This document shows positions 41,809-51,434 of a DNA stretch of 64,000 bases, piece after piece (the first letter of the stretch is position 1; every line of letters starts with the position of its first letter). The notes below the pieces were generated by a model, which saw nothing but the letters and a program-made list of their open reading frames with translations, was not told where the DNA came from and did not search any database. Origin of the DNA: Tropicibacter naphthalenivorans. GTDB taxonomy: Bacteria; Pseudomonadota; Alphaproteobacteria; Rhodobacterales; Rhodobacteraceae. The translations under genes and the position numbers were made by a program. The stretch spans positions 682,001 to 746,000 of the forward strand of contig NZ_FWXX01000001.1 in the NCBI RefSeq assembly GCF_900176475.1, written 5' to 3'.

Positions 41809-42899
41809 GCGTTTGCCAGCTTTCTGAACAGCGCAGCATGGGCGTCCGCCGAGGCGTCGATGCTGTAACCCTTGGCGAATTCACGGGCATTGAGGGCGGC
41901 GGTGTGCCGCGCCTTGGGGTCGGCAGCGAACTGGGTCAGGGCCGCGCCGAGCACCTCTGGATCGCGGCTTTCGACCAGACAGCCGGATTTACCGTCCTCG
42001 AGCAGGATGCGCGGGCCGATGGGGCAATCGACCGAGACCACGGGCATCCCTGCCGCCTGCGCTTCGAGCACCGCGTTGCCAAAGCCTTCGGCGTAGGAGG
42101 AGCACAGGTAAAGGTCCGCTTCGGCCAGCGCCTTGGGGACATCGCGGGTGACGCCGGGCATCGAGACGTTGGCCTCAATCCCCAATTCGCGCGTCAGGGC
42201 GATCAGGTTGTCGCGCTCGGCCCCCTGCCCGTAGATGGTGAACTGCGCCTCTGGGTCAGAGCGCAGCAGCACGGCAAAGGCCCGCAGCGCCAAGGCGAAA
42301 TCCTTGTCCGGTGACAGACGCCCCAGCGACACGATCCGGCGGGCACGATCGGGCTGGGTGCGGGCGGGCAGCACCTCTTGGATCACGGGGTTGGGCAACA
42401 CGTAGGTCGGCGGGCAGCGGCGGCCAAGGATCTGCTGATGCTCATCCAGGATCGGCTGCGACGGCGCGACAAAGCCCACGGCGCCGGGATAGAACATCCG
42501 CATCACCGCCAGCCGCAGCGCAGCGGATTTGCGCGTCGCCAGAAACGAGCCAAGCGGGAAATGCTCGCCCACAAGGATCTGCGGAGGGCGCGCCATCATC
42601 CGGGCCGCCAGCAGCGCAGAGATGTTCAGCGCGTTGGTGGCGGTATACAGCAGATCGACGGGATGGTCCCTCAGCGCCCGCGCCAAGGCCCGCGCGGTGC
42701 CCAGCATCCGTTTGCCGCCCAGATCGACGACCTCTTGCCCCTCTGGCAAGGCGGACAGCAGCTCGCCATGGGCCGCCTGAAGGAAAAGGACAGTGCGGAT
42801 ACCCCGATCGCGCAAAGGCCCGAGCAACTGAACGGTGTTGCGTTCGATCCCCCCGGTTTCCAGATGGGTGACGCAGAATCCGATTGTCAGGTCAGGCAT
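41805..42899 (-). CDS. Glycosyltransferase, GT4 type
   Basis: A 364-residue GT-B enzyme. The N-terminal HLETGGIERNTVQLL (about 12-26) is the acceptor-side glycine loop. The donor domain has RIVSLGRLSPDKDFALALRAF (about 188-208) and the motif EGFGNAVLEAQAAGMPVVSVD (about 275-295) with both donor-contacting Glu residues. It is the last gene of the minus-strand polysaccharide operon, 18 bases after the sugar-phosphate transferase gene. Linkage and sugar are unknown. Confidence 0.87.
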   Translation of the reverse strand: MPDLTIGFCVTHLETGGIERNTVQLLGPLRDRGIRTVLFLQAAHGELLSALPEGQEVVDLGGKRMLGTARALARALRDHPVDLLYTATNALNISALLAARMMARPPQILVGEHFPLGSFLATRKSAALRLAVMRMFYPGAVGFVAPSQPILDEHQQILGRRCPPTYVLPNPVIQEVLPARTQPDRARRIVSLGRLSPDKDFALALRAFAVLLRSDPEAQFTIYGQGAERDNLIALTRELGIEANVSMPGVTRDVPKALAEADLYLCSSYAEGFGNAVLEAQAAGMPVVSVDCPIGPRILLEDGKSGCLVESRDPEVLGAALTQFAADPKARHTAALNAREFAKGYSIDASADAHAALFRKLANA

Positions 42900-42917
42900 T
42901 TGGGTCTCTGGTCCCGA

Positions 42918-43991
42918 TCATTCCGCCGAGCGGCGCACACCAAAGGGCACATGCAGCGACGCATCCTGCTCCGAGGCGGCGCGGCGACGTGCAGGGCGCG
43001 GCGGAACCACCGGATCGCCCAGCAGGTAGCGGGTGATGTAATGGCGCGCCACGTCATTGGCGGGGCTCAGGGTGTGAGCCTTGCCCTCGGTGCCGGTCAG
43101 CGTGACCTGCGCGCGACGTACCCCGCCCGAGCGGGTCTTGATCAGCAGGGTCGCGGGGCCGTTCACATAGCCTTGGGCCAGTTGCAGGCGATCCCCGTCA
43201 AAGGACACCACATCGTGACGACGCCCGGCATCGGCGACAATCTCCAGCGCCCAATCCTGCGCAAGGGCAGCGTTGTGCCGACGTTCCAGCGCCGGGAACA
43301 CCCGCCAAAGGATCAGCCGCGCCGATTTCGCCAGCACTTCATAGCCGACGCGGGCAACAATCCCCAGCTCGGCGGCATAGCTCACGTGGCTGCGGCACAG
43401 CATGTAGTTGAGTTTCGACCGCAAACGCTTGGCCGAGCCGTGGCACATATAGGCCTGCGTGTGGCCGATCAGACCGGGGCGCACCGCAAAGCGCACGTCG
43501 TAATGCGGGTTCTCGGCCTCTTGCAGCGCGGCCAGCGCGGGGCGCGTGGGGCGCGGGCCGATCACGTTCATATCGCCCTTGATGATGTTGAAAATCTGCG
43601 GCAGCTCATCCAGCCGCGAGGCGCGCAGATACTTGCCCAAGGGCGTTTCGATATTGTCGTCGGCGCGCAGCACCCGGTCGCGGGTCAGGCGCGCGGCCTT
43701 GGCCGTGTCCAGCGTGCGGAACTTGTAGATGTTAAAGGGCTTGCGCCCCCGCCCCAGCCGTTCCCCGGCATAAAAGATGCGCGGCCCCTGGGTCAGAAGC
43801 AAGGCCAGCCCGATCACCACAAAGAATTGCAGCGTCAGCGCCAAGAGGATCAGGCCAAGGATCAGGTTATAGGCGCGATGAATGCTCTCATTTCGGGGGA
43901 CAAACCCGCTGGAACAGCGCAGCATCTGTGGCGGCGCCTGTCCCGCCAAAGGCAGGGGATGCGCACTCGTATCTTGAACATCGTGTTTCAT
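42918..43991 (-). CDS. Initiating sugar-phosphate transferase with C-terminal extension
   Basis: A 357-residue protein. A membrane helix (about 41-65, LILGLILLALTLQFFVVIGLA) is followed by the bacterial sugar transferase domain: GPRIFYAGERLGRGRKPFNIYKFRTL, then GKYLRASRLDELPQIFNIIKGDMNVIGPRP (each in part, about 67-160). Such enzymes put the first sugar-phosphate on undecaprenyl phosphate. The N-terminal multi-helix domain of WbaP is absent, as in the short WcaJ/PglC type. About 110 extra C-terminal residues (from ALEIVADAGRRHDVVSFDGD) do not belong to the family. The ATG at 43991 lacks a strong ribosome site, and an upstream TTG is possible. Confidence 0.83.
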   Translation of the reverse strand: MKHDVQDTSAHPLPLAGQAPPQMLRCSSGFVPRNESIHRAYNLILGLILLALTLQFFVVIGLALLLTQGPRIFYAGERLGRGRKPFNIYKFRTLDTAKAARLTRDRVLRADDNIETPLGKYLRASRLDELPQIFNIIKGDMNVIGPRPTRPALAALQEAENPHYDVRFAVRPGLIGHTQAYMCHGSAKRLRSKLNYMLCRSHVSYAAELGIVARVGYEVLAKSARLILWRVFPALERRHNAALAQDWALEIVADAGRRHDVVSFDGDRLQLAQGYVNGPATLLIKTRSGGVRRAQVTLTGTEGKAHTLSPANDVARHYITRYLLGDPVVPPRPARRRAASEQDASLHVPFGVRRSAE

Positions 43992-44175
43992 AAGAATCGC
44001 TTTTCGCCCCGAAATCCCCACTAAAGTGCCACATTTTCGCCTTATTGCGCAAGATTGGCCCGCCTTATTAGCCTGCAAGCTGGAAAAAATTTCCCTAATA
44101 AATTCAATCTGTTTGCCAAAATTGCCCTACTGTTTCGAATTGTGAAACAAAGCGTCTTGGTCAAATAATTGGCAC

Positions 44176-45588
44176 CTATGTATTAACAGTTACCACCCGA
44201 GCGCGGTTTACGATGAAAAGCGCGCCGGACAGGGCGGGCAGCAACCAAGTATATTTGTTATATTCGTTCGGCAGAAACAGGCAGGTCAGGAAATAGGCCG
44301 CCATCCCGAATCGCAACGCCACGGCAAGTGCTTGCAAATCGGCGCTGGCGGGGGCTTGGATCACCTGTTTGGTCAAACGGAACGCGGTGATGATCAGCGC
44401 GGCAAAGATGCCAAAGCCCAGTAGCCCATATTCCACAGCCACGGACAGGTACATATTGTGCAGCTGCCGCCCCGCCAGCGTGCGCCCGGGCAGGTAGCGG
44501 TACGCGGGGTCGGTGAAGGCCTCAAAGAAGTTGCCCGGCCCGATGCCGAGGATCGGGTTCTGCCACAGCAGTTCAAGGCCGATCACGTTGTAGGTCAGAC
44601 GCCGCCCCAGCGTCCAATCCGCGCCGCCTCCGCCAAAGATGGTGCCAAGGCGGTTCCAGTATTGCTCTGGGACAAAGGGCAGCATGGCGATGGCAAAGAT
44701 CACCGCCAGCACAGCCGCCGGCCCGAAGTAGCGCGAGCGGCCATAGCGCGCGGCGATGGCGATCATGACGATGGCATAAACCAACGCCGCCGAGCGGGCA
44801 AAGCTGAGCACCACGGCCAGCGTGCCAATGGCGGCAGCGGCGGTGAAAAACCCACGCAGGCGGGGGCTTTCGATGGCGTGGACCAGCGCGATGATGGTCC
44901 CGGTCAGCAGCATCGTTGCGGCGGTGGTCGGGTTGGCCTGCGACGCCCCCGAAGAGCGGTCAAAGCCGCCAGAGGTGCGCGCGGTCGTGGCCGCTTCGGT
45001 CGTGGACACAAGGGTGGTGTGCAAGAGCGTGTCGAGGATCAAGACCACGCCGGAAATCAGCGTGCTGAGTGCAAGGCAGCCGATGGCCAGCGCGACAATC
45101 CGCTCTGTCCGGATGGTCAGCAGCAGGACAAAGACCAAGAGCGCGATGGTGAACAGACGCCCGCCCCAGGCGATGGCTTGGGACCGGCTGTCGGCAAACA
45201 GGATCGCCAAGGCCCAGACCATCAGAAACGCCAGCGTCAGCTGCGCGATGGGCGAGCGGGCGGCGGCACGCAGGTGGGGCCGCATCCGGTGGGCGTTCAG
45301 CACGATCGACAGCAGCGTGAGCGCGGTGAAAATCTTGAACCCCGACACCGGGCTGGCGCGGAACACCATGTCCGACAGCCCGTCGAGATAAGAGATAAAG
45401 ACCAGCACCAGCATCCCCGCTTCGGGGCGCACCACGATGGCGGCGGCAAGGGCCAGCGCGATGGGCAGCCCCACGGCCAGCACCGGCGCACCCGCCATGG
45501 CCGCGCCCATGGTCACCAGCGCGGCAAACAGCCCCAAGGTCAGGGTCAAGGTCAGGCCAATGCCCGTATCCGCGCGCGCCGTGGCCAT
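44176..45588 (-). CDS. O-antigen ligase / Wzy polymerase-like membrane protein
   Basis: A 470-residue inner-membrane protein with about 12 hydrophobic helices and one large periplasmic loop (about 345-400). The loop holds LGRRLTYNVIGLELLWQNPILGIGPGNFFEAF and LAGRQLHNMYLSVAVEYGLLGF, the conserved ligase/polymerase region with the essential His in HNMYL. It would polymerise or ligate the lipid-linked repeat unit. The start ATG shares one base with the deacetylase stop (TGATG). The longer frame upstream is not supported. Confidence 0.85.
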   Translation of the reverse strand: MATARADTGIGLTLTLTLGLFAALVTMGAAMAGAPVLAVGLPIALALAAAIVVRPEAGMLVLVFISYLDGLSDMVFRASPVSGFKIFTALTLLSIVLNAHRMRPHLRAAARSPIAQLTLAFLMVWALAILFADSRSQAIAWGGRLFTIALLVFVLLLTIRTERIVALAIGCLALSTLISGVVLILDTLLHTTLVSTTEAATTARTSGGFDRSSGASQANPTTAATMLLTGTIIALVHAIESPRLRGFFTAAAAIGTLAVVLSFARSAALVYAIVMIAIAARYGRSRYFGPAAVLAVIFAIAMLPFVPEQYWNRLGTIFGGGGADWTLGRRLTYNVIGLELLWQNPILGIGPGNFFEAFTDPAYRYLPGRTLAGRQLHNMYLSVAVEYGLLGFGIFAALIITAFRLTKQVIQAPASADLQALAVALRFGMAAYFLTCLFLPNEYNKYTWLLPALSGALFIVNRARVVTVNT

Positions 45589-46694
45589 CAAAGTGTCCTG
45601 AATTTCAGATACTTGCCCGAAGAGCGGCGGCGCAGGGTGGCCATCCAGCTGACCGGGCACCACAGCAGGTTCCCGGCGGCGATTTCGACGCGGGCGCGGA
45701 ACACCAGCGCTTCGATCCAGTCGGGGGTGTCGCCGGCGGCATGGTCGTGCATGTGGGTGCGCGACACCGAAACGATTGGCCGATTGCCGGGGTTGTCCGC
45801 CCGCCCGCCGGTAAAGCGGGCAAAACCCGCCGCCTGCGCATCCGCCAGCGCGGTCGGCGTCACCCGGTCAAAGGGCCAGCACAACCCGCGCACCTCACGC
45901 CCGAGCAGCTCTGACAGGGTCGCGCGCGCCTCCCCCAGATCGCGCCGTACGCGGGACGACCTCTGGGTTTCGGTTTCTTGACCGTCCTCGGTCAGCAGTC
46001 GCGCGGTCAGCACCGAATCCGAGGCCGGGATCTGCGGGAGGTCAGGCGGGTCTTGTTCGAACCAGCGGGCCTTGTTGCCGGGCATGTAGAACCACAGGTT
46101 CGCCGTCTCCAGCCCCCAGGTATGCGGGTTTCGCGGGGTCGCAGGGCCGGGCACGGGGCCAAGCGCGTGATCCTTGCCGTGGCAGCTGACCTTGAACAGC
46201 GGGTCGGCGTCGATGGCGCGCAGCTCTGCCGCGGTCATGTAGCCGACCGGGCGCGCGGGATCGCGCGGCGCCTCTGCGGGGTCGATGAAATCGGTCGACG
46301 CAAGGACGGTCGCCGGAAAGCCCAACTGCCGCAAAAGCGGCAGCGCATGAAGGGTCACATCATGGTAGGCGTCGTCGAAATGCAGCACCACTTGCCGTCG
46401 TCGCGGGTCCAGCTTGCCCGCGTACAAATCGTCGTCGCGGACCACCCGGTAACCGCACCGGCTGAGCACCTGCATGTGCCGTCGGAACACCTCTGGCCGG
46501 ACAGAGATATTCGCCGACCACGGCAACCACGACGCATCCGGACTGACGGAATGGTAAACGATCACGGGAACGCTGCGCCGCCGGGACAGCAGCAAAAGCG
46601 TTCCTACGGTCAGGGCCAAAGCCGCCCACCCCAGACCGATCACTGCCAGCCACAGCGCGACGCACAGGGCAAGCCCCCCCGCCGCGAGGCGCAT
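45588..46694 (-). CDS. Polysaccharide deacetylase family protein, membrane anchored
   Basis: A 368-residue protein with two N-terminal hydrophobic helices (about 1-40) and a NodB-type domain. VIVYHSVSPDASWL and VVLHFDDAYHDVTLHALPLL supply the metal Asp pair in HFDDAY (about 124-129), with SCHGKDH (about 173-179) as the metal-His region. The position suggests removal of acetyl groups from the polymer or its precursor. The start is uncertain: ATG 46694 leaves a 34-base gap to the upstream gene but has no good ribosome site. A longer frame from 46769 would overlap the upstream gene by 41 bases. Confidence 0.78.
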   Translation of the reverse strand: MRLAAGGLALCVALWLAVIGLGWAALALTVGTLLLLSRRRSVPVIVYHSVSPDASWLPWSANISVRPEVFRRHMQVLSRCGYRVVRDDDLYAGKLDPRRRQVVLHFDDAYHDVTLHALPLLRQLGFPATVLASTDFIDPAEAPRDPARPVGYMTAAELRAIDADPLFKVSCHGKDHALGPVPGPATPRNPHTWGLETANLWFYMPGNKARWFEQDPPDLPQIPASDSVLTARLLTEDGQETETQRSSRVRRDLGEARATLSELLGREVRGLCWPFDRVTPTALADAQAAGFARFTGGRADNPGNRPIVSVSRTHMHDHAAGDTPDWIEALVFRARVEIAAGNLLWCPVSWMATLRRRSSGKYLKFRTL

Positions 46695-46728
46695 GTAACG
46701 GATATGTCTGCGGTCGACGCCCAACTGG

Positions 46729-48378
46729 TTAATCCCACAACATGAACAAAGGCTTGCGCGGAATATCATGACCCACGGTCAACAGCGTTGCAACATCCAC
46801 GTCGTCCTGTTCGTTGGGGCGCATGACCACGACGACGGCACCTTGGGGCAGCGCGTCCCAATCCTTGACCGCGTAAATCGGCCCGGCGGCGGTGATCCGC
46901 AACGGCTGGTCGTTGTAGCCCCAGGCGACCGAGCGCTTAACCACTTCGCCAAGAAAGTTGCGCACTTTGACCAGCTCTTCTTGATCGACGTAGCCGGTCA
47001 CAAGGATCTGCCCGCTGGCCCAGGCCTGCTCGACGCTCATACGCTGGCCAAAGACTTCGGTGAAACGCTTCATCCGGCGGGCGCGGCCAAAGCGGCGCAG
47101 GCCAAAGGCGCCCCGCCCGGTCCCCGCAAGGATCGCATCGGCGTGGGGCAGCGCGCGGTTGCCCGCCACGTTGATCAGATCGTTGGTGGTGCGGATGCGC
47201 GCGCCGAAAATGTCCTGCAAAACGGCAATCAGGAACACGAACAGCCCGCCCGCGATCAGCGCCATGACGGTGTTTACGAAAACCTTGGGCGAGGACGGGT
47301 AAACCGGCACGGCGGCGGGGGCCACGATCTGCACTTGGTTGGCGCGCACCTGCTCGCCCAGTTCAAAGGTCAGCAGCTGCTCGCGCAGCGACGTCAGATC
47401 GGCCTGCACCGCCTCGAGGTCGCTGGCGAGGTTGTCAAAGGCCGCCTCGCGCGAGGACAGCGCGGACAGCCGTTCCGACAGTTCGACAATCTGCTCTGTG
47501 CGGAAGGTGATCTGTTGGTTGAGGCTGTCCAGCTCCTCTTGGATGGTGCGGGCGGGGCCGCGGTCGCGGTTGCCGGTGGTGCCGACGATCTCGTCCAAGC
47601 GGGCCTCTTGGATGCGCTTTTGCAGCTTGTTGTCGTTCAGTTGCAGTTCGGTTTCGCGCAGGGTCAGCATCAGCAGTTCCGACTGCCGCCGCAGGTCGGA
47701 AATGTCGTACTGGCTGCGCAGATCGTCGCGCTGGGTGAACAGCGCCTGCAACTCGGCCTCACGCTCCGCGATGCGCTCGCGCACAAGGGCGGCGGCGCGC
47801 GACGTCTCGTTCTGGAATTCCGAGCTGGCGATTTCGATATAGCTTTCGGCGTGCACGTTGGCGATGCGCGCGGCCAAATCGGGGTCTTCTTGGGTGACGG
47901 TCAGGCGCAGGATGTAAGACCCTTCGACCACATCGACCTCAAGCGATTCTGTCAGTGCATTCAAGGCGGTACGCTCGGCCGACAGGGGGCGGTATTCGCC
48001 ATAGTTCAGGCGGGTCCAGGTCTTCCACAGCCAGAGCTTGAAGTTGCTGACCGCGCCGGGATCGGCCTGCGCCGGGGCACCCATATCGGCGTCCAGCTTG
48101 GCCAAGGTCGCCTCTGCGATGGGGCGGCTGAGCAGGCGTTCCACGTGGGTTTGCGCGATGATCGTCGCCGGGTTGAACTGGCTGCGGCCAAGGAATTCCC
48201 GGTTAAAGGACAGCGCCTCTTCGGACGGCTGCATGTTCATCACCACGGTCGCCTTGTAGGCCGGGCTCTTTTGCAAGATCAGCAGCGACAGCGCAAAGGC
48301 CGCAATCCCCGCGGTCAACATCCCCAGCAGAATGCGCCACCGATACAAAAGCAAGAGTTCGCGGTAATGGCCAATCAT
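46729..48378 (-). CDS. Exopolysaccharide chain-length/export protein, GumC/Wzz type
   Basis: A 549-residue polysaccharide co-polymerase. Helix 1 (about 15-35) is followed by a periplasmic region with long coiled coils (about 185-340), and helix 2 lies near 365-385 after a Pro-rich PAAVPVYPSSPKVFVN motif. The C-terminal 160 residues have the position of a tyrosine-kinase domain but show no Walker A and no Tyr cluster, so this is not a Wzc-type active kinase. It controls polymer length and export with an outer-membrane channel not present here. It overlaps the upstream glycosidase-like gene by four bases. Confidence 0.83.
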   Translation of the reverse strand: MIGHYRELLLLYRWRILLGMLTAGIAAFALSLLILQKSPAYKATVVMNMQPSEEALSFNREFLGRSQFNPATIIAQTHVERLLSRPIAEATLAKLDADMGAPAQADPGAVSNFKLWLWKTWTRLNYGEYRPLSAERTALNALTESLEVDVVEGSYILRLTVTQEDPDLAARIANVHAESYIEIASSEFQNETSRAAALVRERIAEREAELQALFTQRDDLRSQYDISDLRRQSELLMLTLRETELQLNDNKLQKRIQEARLDEIVGTTGNRDRGPARTIQEELDSLNQQITFRTEQIVELSERLSALSSREAAFDNLASDLEAVQADLTSLREQLLTFELGEQVRANQVQIVAPAAVPVYPSSPKVFVNTVMALIAGGLFVFLIAVLQDIFGARIRTTNDLINVAGNRALPHADAILAGTGRGAFGLRRFGRARRMKRFTEVFGQRMSVEQAWASGQILVTGYVDQEELVKVRNFLGEVVKRSVAWGYNDQPLRITAAGPIYAVKDWDALPQGAVVVVMRPNEQDDVDVATLLTVGHDIPRKPLFMLWD

Positions 48379-49751
48379 TGCTGGCGGTTCCTTTTCAGTA
48401 TGGGCGACAGGCCGGGTCCGGTCAGCGAAATTGCGTCCCCCCCACAGGCGTGGGGAAGCGTCGCCACAGGCACAAGCTGCGCGGTTCGGGTCTGGGCGTC
48501 AAGCACGCAGACCGCGTTTTGTGATTCATAACAGTCGGTTAGGGGGATCGCCTGGGCGTCTTGCCCAAAGGCGATGCAGATCGGGCCTTGGGTGGTTTGG
48601 ATTGTGTACTGGCGGGGGCCAATCGTCTCGACCGCGCCGCCGTCCGACAAAAAGCTGGCGAGCAAGCGATAGGCGTCTACGCCAGGTTTCGGGGTCATAT
48701 CGGCGGTGTACAGCGGGGTTTGGCGGTTCGAAAAGCTGGTTTTCAACCGCTCGTTCAGGCCAAACCACAGGCAAACGCGCCCCCCGGCGGCCAGAACGGC
48801 AAGGTTGCGTTCCAGCACGGCGGCAAAGTGGCGGTGACCGGTGTAGGCCTCGCCATAGTCCGTGGTCGGCCCGCCGCATTCGGACGACAGCGCGGGGCGG
48901 TTTGTACGGTCCGTCAGATAACCAAGGCGCGCGGCGTCGCGCTCTACAGGGCCATAAAGATGGGCATCCACCAGATCGAAACGCGCCTTCGTCAGGACGG
49001 TATCGAGGCGCTGAAGCGTGGCCTTTTGCCCCGGCACATCCTCTGACGTCATGGTAAACGTCCGGTCCGGGTACTCTTGGCGAATGGTAAACGTGCCCCC
49101 CTCGGCCAGCAGCGCAAGGTCGATGTTCACCGCCGCCAACCCGCCAAGGACAAAGGGCACCTCGGGGGCAGCGATCTTGGCCGCGTCATGCGTCGCGTTG
49201 AGGTAAGCGACCAAGCCCTCGTCCGTGCCAGCCCAGCCGCCCGAACGGTTGTCGGCCCGCAAAAACTCATTGCCCGCTTGCACATAGGCCACGGGGGCTT
49301 GCAGGCCCGGCATGTCGTCGAACCCGTCGCCATCGTAGCGTTCCACCACCGCGCGCACAAAGCCCGCCCACAGCGCCATGTCGCGCGGCGTGCCGTTTTT
49401 CACCTGCCCCGTGTGGTCCGCCAAGGTCCGGTGATTGGATTCAAACGTGATGAACGGCGCGATCCCCAGAGCGCCAAGCGCCCCGATCCGGTAGTCCAGC
49501 CCACTAAAATCATAAGGCGCGCGCCCGATTCGCCCCCAAGAGGCCGCAACCCGCACCACACCGATGCCCATCGCGGCAATGGCGGGATAATCCTCGGTGC
49601 GGTCATTGGGAAAGGCCAGCCCAAGGCGCGAGGACACGGGGGCGCTTTGGTGCCAAATATCCTGCGCCTCGCGCGCTTGCACGGGCGAGAACATGGTTAA
49701 CCCCAAAAGCAAACCGAAAAGAAGCCCGCCAAGCGGACAGATCAAACGCAC
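48375..49751 (-). CDS. Secreted glycoside-hydrolase-like protein
   Basis: A 458-residue exported protein (signal peptide about 1-26, ending VQA). The body looks like a TIM-barrel glycosidase of the GH5/GH39/GH-A clan. RLGLAFPNDRTEDYPAIAAMGIGVVRVAASWGRI is the first strand-helix pair, VAYVQAGNEFL carries the NE acid/base pair (Glu near 162) and ALSSECGGP carries a candidate nucleophile Glu (near 290). A small beta domain follows. The start codon is GTG at 49751 with GGGGGG upstream. In an exopolysaccharide operon it could trim or release the polymer. The substrate is unknown. Confidence 0.7.
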   Translation of the reverse strand: MRLICPLGGLLFGLLLGLTMFSPVQAREAQDIWHQSAPVSSRLGLAFPNDRTEDYPAIAAMGIGVVRVAASWGRIGRAPYDFSGLDYRIGALGALGIAPFITFESNHRTLADHTGQVKNGTPRDMALWAGFVRAVVERYDGDGFDDMPGLQAPVAYVQAGNEFLRADNRSGGWAGTDEGLVAYLNATHDAAKIAAPEVPFVLGGLAAVNIDLALLAEGGTFTIRQEYPDRTFTMTSEDVPGQKATLQRLDTVLTKARFDLVDAHLYGPVERDAARLGYLTDRTNRPALSSECGGPTTDYGEAYTGHRHFAAVLERNLAVLAAGGRVCLWFGLNERLKTSFSNRQTPLYTADMTPKPGVDAYRLLASFLSDGGAVETIGPRQYTIQTTQGPICIAFGQDAQAIPLTDCYESQNAVCVLDAQTRTAQLVPVATLPHACGGDAISLTGPGLSPILKRNRQQ

Positions 49752-49883
49752 GTGAACGGCCCCCCAGACCCAATGATTGCACGCTACCCTCTGGCGTTAT
49801 ACGGTGCCTTCGCTTCAATCCGAAGCACATTCAAGTCATTGTCACTGTTGAAGAAACAGAAGACAGCCAACTTGGGCGATTGT

Positions 49884-51434
49884 ATGGCAAAGCGTGACCG
49901 AAACTCCCTGATCGACGTGCTGCGGGTGCTCGCTTTGCGGGGAATCGGCATGATTTTGGGAATCGCCTCGGCGTTTATCCTTGCGGCGTTTCTGGGGGCG
50001 TCGGCACTGGTCGATGCCTATTTCTTTGCGCGGCGCACCATTGGGTCGTTCCAATCCATCGCCGAAGTGCTCATCGAAACCCTCATGGTGCCCAGCCTCG
50101 TCGCCAAGGCGCAGCGCGACGGCGGGCAAAGCCTGCGCGGCCTGTCCCGCCGGTTCGAACTCTGGAGCTTTGCGATCTGCACGGCGCTCTGCATCGCGCT
50201 GATTTTGGGCGGCGGCCACGTCGTCGATGCGCTGGCCCCCGGCCTCGCGGCGGAATCGCGCGGGCCCGCGATTGCCTATTTCGCCATCCTGTTAATCACC
50301 ATTCCGATCACGGTGTTAACCTCGATCAAAAGCGCCACCCTGCTGGCGCTGCGCCATTTCTCGCGGCCTGCGCTGGCGCGCCTGTTGCCTCGGGCGATGC
50401 TGGTGGTGGCGCTTTTGCTTTTGCCCTTTGGCGTGGATCTGACCTGGGCGGTGATCGCCTTTGTGGTTGGCAACGTCCTGATGATGTTGATGTTTTTACG
50501 CCTGACCGATCGCGCCCTAACACAGGCCAGCAGCGCCCCCACGGCCAGCACCCCACAGCGCAGCCTGTCCGCGGGGCATGGCGCGGCGATCATCATCTTT
50601 GCCCTGTGCACCCTGATCGAAGTCCTCATGGACACCTATTTCGCCTCGCTCGCCGGGGTGGGCGCGCTGGCGATCTTAACCATTGGCCAGCGGATTTCGA
50701 ACGTCGGCGCGTCCGAGCTGAACCGCTCGCTCTTGTCGGTCTATTATACCAACTTTGCAGAGCACGCCGCCGCCGGGGACAAAGACGCCTTTGCCCGCGA
50801 AATCACCACGGCGATCCGGTCGGGGTTGTTCTTTCTCGCACCGCTGGGCTTTTTCTTGTTCACCTTGGCAGAGCCACTGGTGGCGGTCTTGCTGGATTTC
50901 GACGCCTTCTCGCCGCAGGCCCGCGCCCTGACCGCGCAAGTCATCGCATGGGTCGCCATCGCCACGGTTTTGCGCAGCCCGGTCGCGGTCATGGAAAACG
51001 CCGTCTTGGCGGACTTCGACGCGCCCCATGCGCGCTACGCGGTGCTCTCGACGGTGCTTAGCCTCGCCGTGCGGCTGGCGCTGGTGCTGGCACTTTTGCC
51101 CACGATTGGCTTGCTCGCCGTGGTCTATTCGGCCATCGCAGGGACGCTGGTCAAGCTGGTCTTTGGCGTCGTCTGGCTGCGCACGCAAGGCGGATTTCAC
51201 TTTGCGCGCAAGGACTTGGGGCAGATCACCTTGGTCACCGCCCTGGGCATCATAGCCGCGATGGGCGCGGCGGCCGGAATGCGCCTGTTCCCCGAACAGG
51301 GCTGGGGCGCGGCGGCGGGGCTGGTGATTTGCACGGTTGCGGCGCTTGGCCCCTATGGCGTGTTGGCCGCGCGGCTTGGCCTGCCCGAAGCCAGCTGGGT
51401 CGTGGGCGCAATCCGCCGCAAATTGCGCCGCTAA
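49884..51434 (+). CDS. MOP-family lipid flippase, MurJ/Wzx type
   Basis: A 516-residue protein with about 14 hydrophobic helices. The N-terminus (LRGIGMILGIASAFILAAFLGASALVDAYFFARRTIGSFQSI) resembles MurJ helices 1-2 (GASALVDAYFFA). It would flip the lipid-linked repeat unit across the inner membrane for the Wzy-like protein. The start at 49884 (MAKRDRNSLIDVLR) is chosen as the typical N-terminus; a longer frame from 49752 is possible. It is divergent from the glycosidase-like gene. Its stop overlaps the stop of the convergent permease by four bases. Confidence 0.85.
   Translation: MAKRDRNSLIDVLRVLALRGIGMILGIASAFILAAFLGASALVDAYFFARRTIGSFQSIAEVLIETLMVPSLVAKAQRDGGQSLRGLSRRFELWSFAICTALCIALILGGGHVVDALAPGLAAESRGPAIAYFAILLITIPITVLTSIKSATLLALRHFSRPALARLLPRAMLVVALLLLPFGVDLTWAVIAFVVGNVLMMLMFLRLTDRALTQASSAPTASTPQRSLSAGHGAAIIIFALCTLIEVLMDTYFASLAGVGALAILTIGQRISNVGASELNRSLLSVYYTNFAEHAAAGDKDAFAREITTAIRSGLFFLAPLGFFLFTLAEPLVAVLLDFDAFSPQARALTAQVIAWVAIATVLRSPVAVMENAVLADFDAPHARYAVLSTVLSLAVRLALVLALLPTIGLLAVVYSAIAGTLVKLVFGVVWLRTQGGFHFARKDLGQITLVTALGIIAAMGAAAGMRLFPEQGWGAAAGLVICTVAALGPYGVLAARLGLPEASWVVGAIRRKLRR

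Noticed and set aside
49752-49883. Extended N-terminus for the MOP flippase
   Set aside because: Adds 44 residues with no counterpart in flippases and begins one base after the divergent gene start; the start at 49884 matches the expected N-terminus better.
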